This document shows, in pieces, positions 63,084-64,000 of a DNA stretch of 64,000 bases. The notes beneath the pieces are model-generated. The model was not told the origin of the DNA. It searched no databases and worked only from the letters and a program-made list of their open reading frames with translations. Position 1 is the first letter of the stretch; the number at the start of each line of letters is the position of its first letter. The DNA comes from JAWVFM01 sp963823245 (GTDB taxonomy: Bacteria; Actinomycetota; Thermoleophilia; Solirubrobacterales; 70-9), in the NCBI GenBank assembly GCA_963823245.1, contig CAWGKQ010000007.1, forward strand, positions 1-64,000, given 5' to 3'. Both the position numbers and the translations under genes were made by a program.

Positions 63084-63533
63084 ATGAGCGTGCGACCCGC
63101 CACCGTGGACGACCTGCCGGCGATCCTGCCGCTCGTGCGGGCCTACGCCGAGTTCTACGAGGCGAGCCCGTCAGACGAGGGTCTCGAGCGGATGTGCCGG
63201 ACGCTCATCGCCGACCCCGAGGTCGCGGGGGTGCTGCTCGCCGGCTGCGCCGAAGACGACTCGGTTGTCGGCTTCGCCGCGATGGCGTGGAAGTGGTCGA
63301 GCCTGCGCGGGGCAGAGGTCGGGTACCTCGAGGACCTCTTCGTCGATCCGAGCGCGCGCGGATCGGGTCTCGCCGAGGAGCTCATCGCCGCGTGCGCCCA
63401 GAGAGCGCGGGGGAGGGGGGCGCCGGCGCTCGCGTGGCTCACGGCGCCGGACAATCGCCGCGCCCAAGCCGTTTACGACCGGATCGGCGGCCGCAGCGAG
63501 GCGATGCTGGAGTACGAGCTCGAGCTCGGTTAA
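63084..63533 (+). CDS. GNAT-family N-acetyltransferase
   Basis: Intact 149 aa. MSVRPATVDDLPAILPLVRA opens the fold; LEDLFVDPSARGSGLAEELI holds the acetyl-CoA loop R-G-S-G-L-A, and APDNRRAQAVYDRIGGRSEA is the conserved N..A...Y.R.G C-terminal motif. TAGCGT lies 10 nt upstream as a possible -10. Divergent from the other GNAT gene. Substrate unknown. Confidence 0.88.
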   Translation: MSVRPATVDDLPAILPLVRAYAEFYEASPSDEGLERMCRTLIADPEVAGVLLAGCAEDDSVVGFAAMAWKWSSLRGAEVGYLEDLFVDPSARGSGLAEELIAACAQRARGRGAPALAWLTAPDNRRAQAVYDRIGGRSEAMLEYELELG

Positions 63534-63570
63534 CGGACGCTTACGAAGCGGTCGCTAGCATGCCGCGCCC

Positions 63571-63828
63571 GTGCCAGACCTCGGTGACCCAGCCTCCTAT
63601 TTGATCCTCGCCGATGGGACTCCCGTCTACGCCAGCGGCGGCGAGGAGCTCGGCAAGGTCGGCGAGATCCTCGCCGACCCCGACGTCGACGTCTTCGACG
63701 GCCTGGTAGTCGAGGCGCCAGAGGGTCAGCGGTACGTTGCCGCGGCGCAGGTCGACCGGGTCTACCAGCGCGGCGTTGTCTTGACGATCGACGCCGCCGC
63801 CGCCGCCGGACTTCCCGTCCACGGCTGA
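63571..63828 (+). CDS. PRC-barrel-like small protein
   Basis: Intact 85 aa from GTG 63571. PVYASGGEELGKVGEILADP and DVFDGLVVEAPEGQRYVAAA with QVDRVYQRGVVLTIDAA follow the PRC-barrel strand pattern (G..VG.V..I..D......G.VV, V..D.I..I). TAGCAT lies 9 nt upstream. Such proteins bind polymers or partner proteins under stress. Moderately sure of the fold. Confidence 0.7.
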   Translation: MPDLGDPASYLILADGTPVYASGGEELGKVGEILADPDVDVFDGLVVEAPEGQRYVAAAQVDRVYQRGVVLTIDAAAAAGLPVHG

Positions 63829-63845
63829 CGGCTGCGCTGGTCCGG

Positions 63846-64000
63846 CTAGCGGACCTGGCGCTCCCGCTCCGCAGCCTCCTCGTCGTGCCGGGCGGCCGCC
63901 TGCCCCGCGGTCTTGCCGCGGCGCTCGGCCTGATCGGCGCGCTGGCGCGCCTCCTCCGCCGCTCGGTTGTGCTCCTCGGCGGCCTCTGCGTGCTCCCTGG
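63846..64000 (-). CDS. Ala/Glu-rich coiled-coil protein, partial (C-terminus only)
   Basis: From the right edge the minus strand reads HAEAAEEHNRAAEEARQRAD, QAERRGKTAGQAAARHDEEA and ends AERERQVR at the stop 63846-63848. The pattern is a highly charged Ala/Glu/Arg helix. The start lies beyond the window. Function unknown; similar small proteins accompany general-stress genes. Confidence 0.6.
   Translation of the reverse strand, partial: REHAEAAEEHNRAAEEARQRADQAERRGKTAGQAAARHDEEAAERERQVR

Noticed and set aside
1..64000. CRISPR array, rRNA or tRNA genes
   Set aside because: No regularly spaced repeats and no rRNA- or tRNA-like sequence were seen on either strand.

Overview
The window is very GC-rich, gene-dense bacterial DNA. 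Start codons are often GTG or TTG, and genes often overlap by 1 or 4 bases (TGATG, ATGA, GTGA). The gene content is that of a soil-type actinobacterium: paired WS/DGAT acyltransferases, a deazaflavin-type nitroreductase, VapBC-like toxin-antitoxin pairs, a TIGR00027-type methyltransferase, and a cyclase-ATPase-TPR regulator. I infer Thermoleophilia (Solirubrobacterales/Gaiellales-like); no rRNA or other marker here proves it. I saw no tRNA, rRNA, CRISPR array, IS element, integrase or phage structural gene.

About half of the recognisable proteins continue in another frame after a single-base slip, while other genes (1083-aa cyclase, 610-aa TypA, both WS/DGAT proteins) are intact. The slips look like sequencing or assembly indels rather than decay. 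Such genes are given as one feature spanning all frames, so their exact ends and starts are less certain.

Layout. 1-4.6 kb: a truncated RecB/RNase-H-like nuclease and small conserved proteins, including a gamma-glutamylcyclotransferase-like one. 4.7-12.6 kb: an accessory stress/conflict island with three antitoxin-PIN toxin pairs (two with palindromic operators), an ARPP-1 domain protein with a 38-aa membrane peptide, a DUF2283 protein, a sigma factor / XRE-like regulator / ImmA-type protease operon and, divergent from it across a palindrome-bearing spacer, zinc-ribbon genes coupled to a cyclic-phosphate-processing receiver (cREC) protein. 12.6-19.5 kb: cyclic 2,3-diphosphoglycerate synthetase-like GTPase, carbamate kinase, a secreted Asp-box protein, a chimeric gene built from the start of a metallo-beta-lactamase-like gene and the end of carbamate kinase, an arginase-family gene and the complete MBL-like gene. 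19.5-27.3 kb: divergent WS/DGAT pair, HD hydrolase, DUF427, membrane proteins, methyltransferase. 27.4-34.1 kb: two-component system, His-rich exported protein, NTF2-like proteins, cupin, methyltransferase, FMN reductase. 34.1-40 kb: LolA-like protein with ABC transporter; NagB, DUF218 and NagA for amino-sugar use. 40-51.4 kb: cupredoxin, FAD oxidoreductase, C69 peptidase, PIG-L deacetylase, cyclase-ATPase-TPR regulator, methyltransferase, nitronate monooxygenase, lipase. 51.4-57.2 kb: four paralogous alpha/beta hydrolases and a GT-B glycosyltransferase in one minus-strand array, divergent from a Crp/Fnr regulator. 57.2-64 kb: TypA, a cysteine-less DksA-like protein, cupin, lipoproteins, GH3 hydrolase, NAD(P)-binding protein, two GNATs, a PRC-barrel-like protein and a partial Ala/Glu-rich coiled-coil protein.

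Strongest candidates for undescribed biology: the ImmA/XRE/sigma - zinc-ribbon/cREC divergent module (8.6-12.6 kb), the degenerating hydrolase array (51.4-56.4 kb) and the recombinant carbamate kinase/MBL gene (17.1-17.8 kb).
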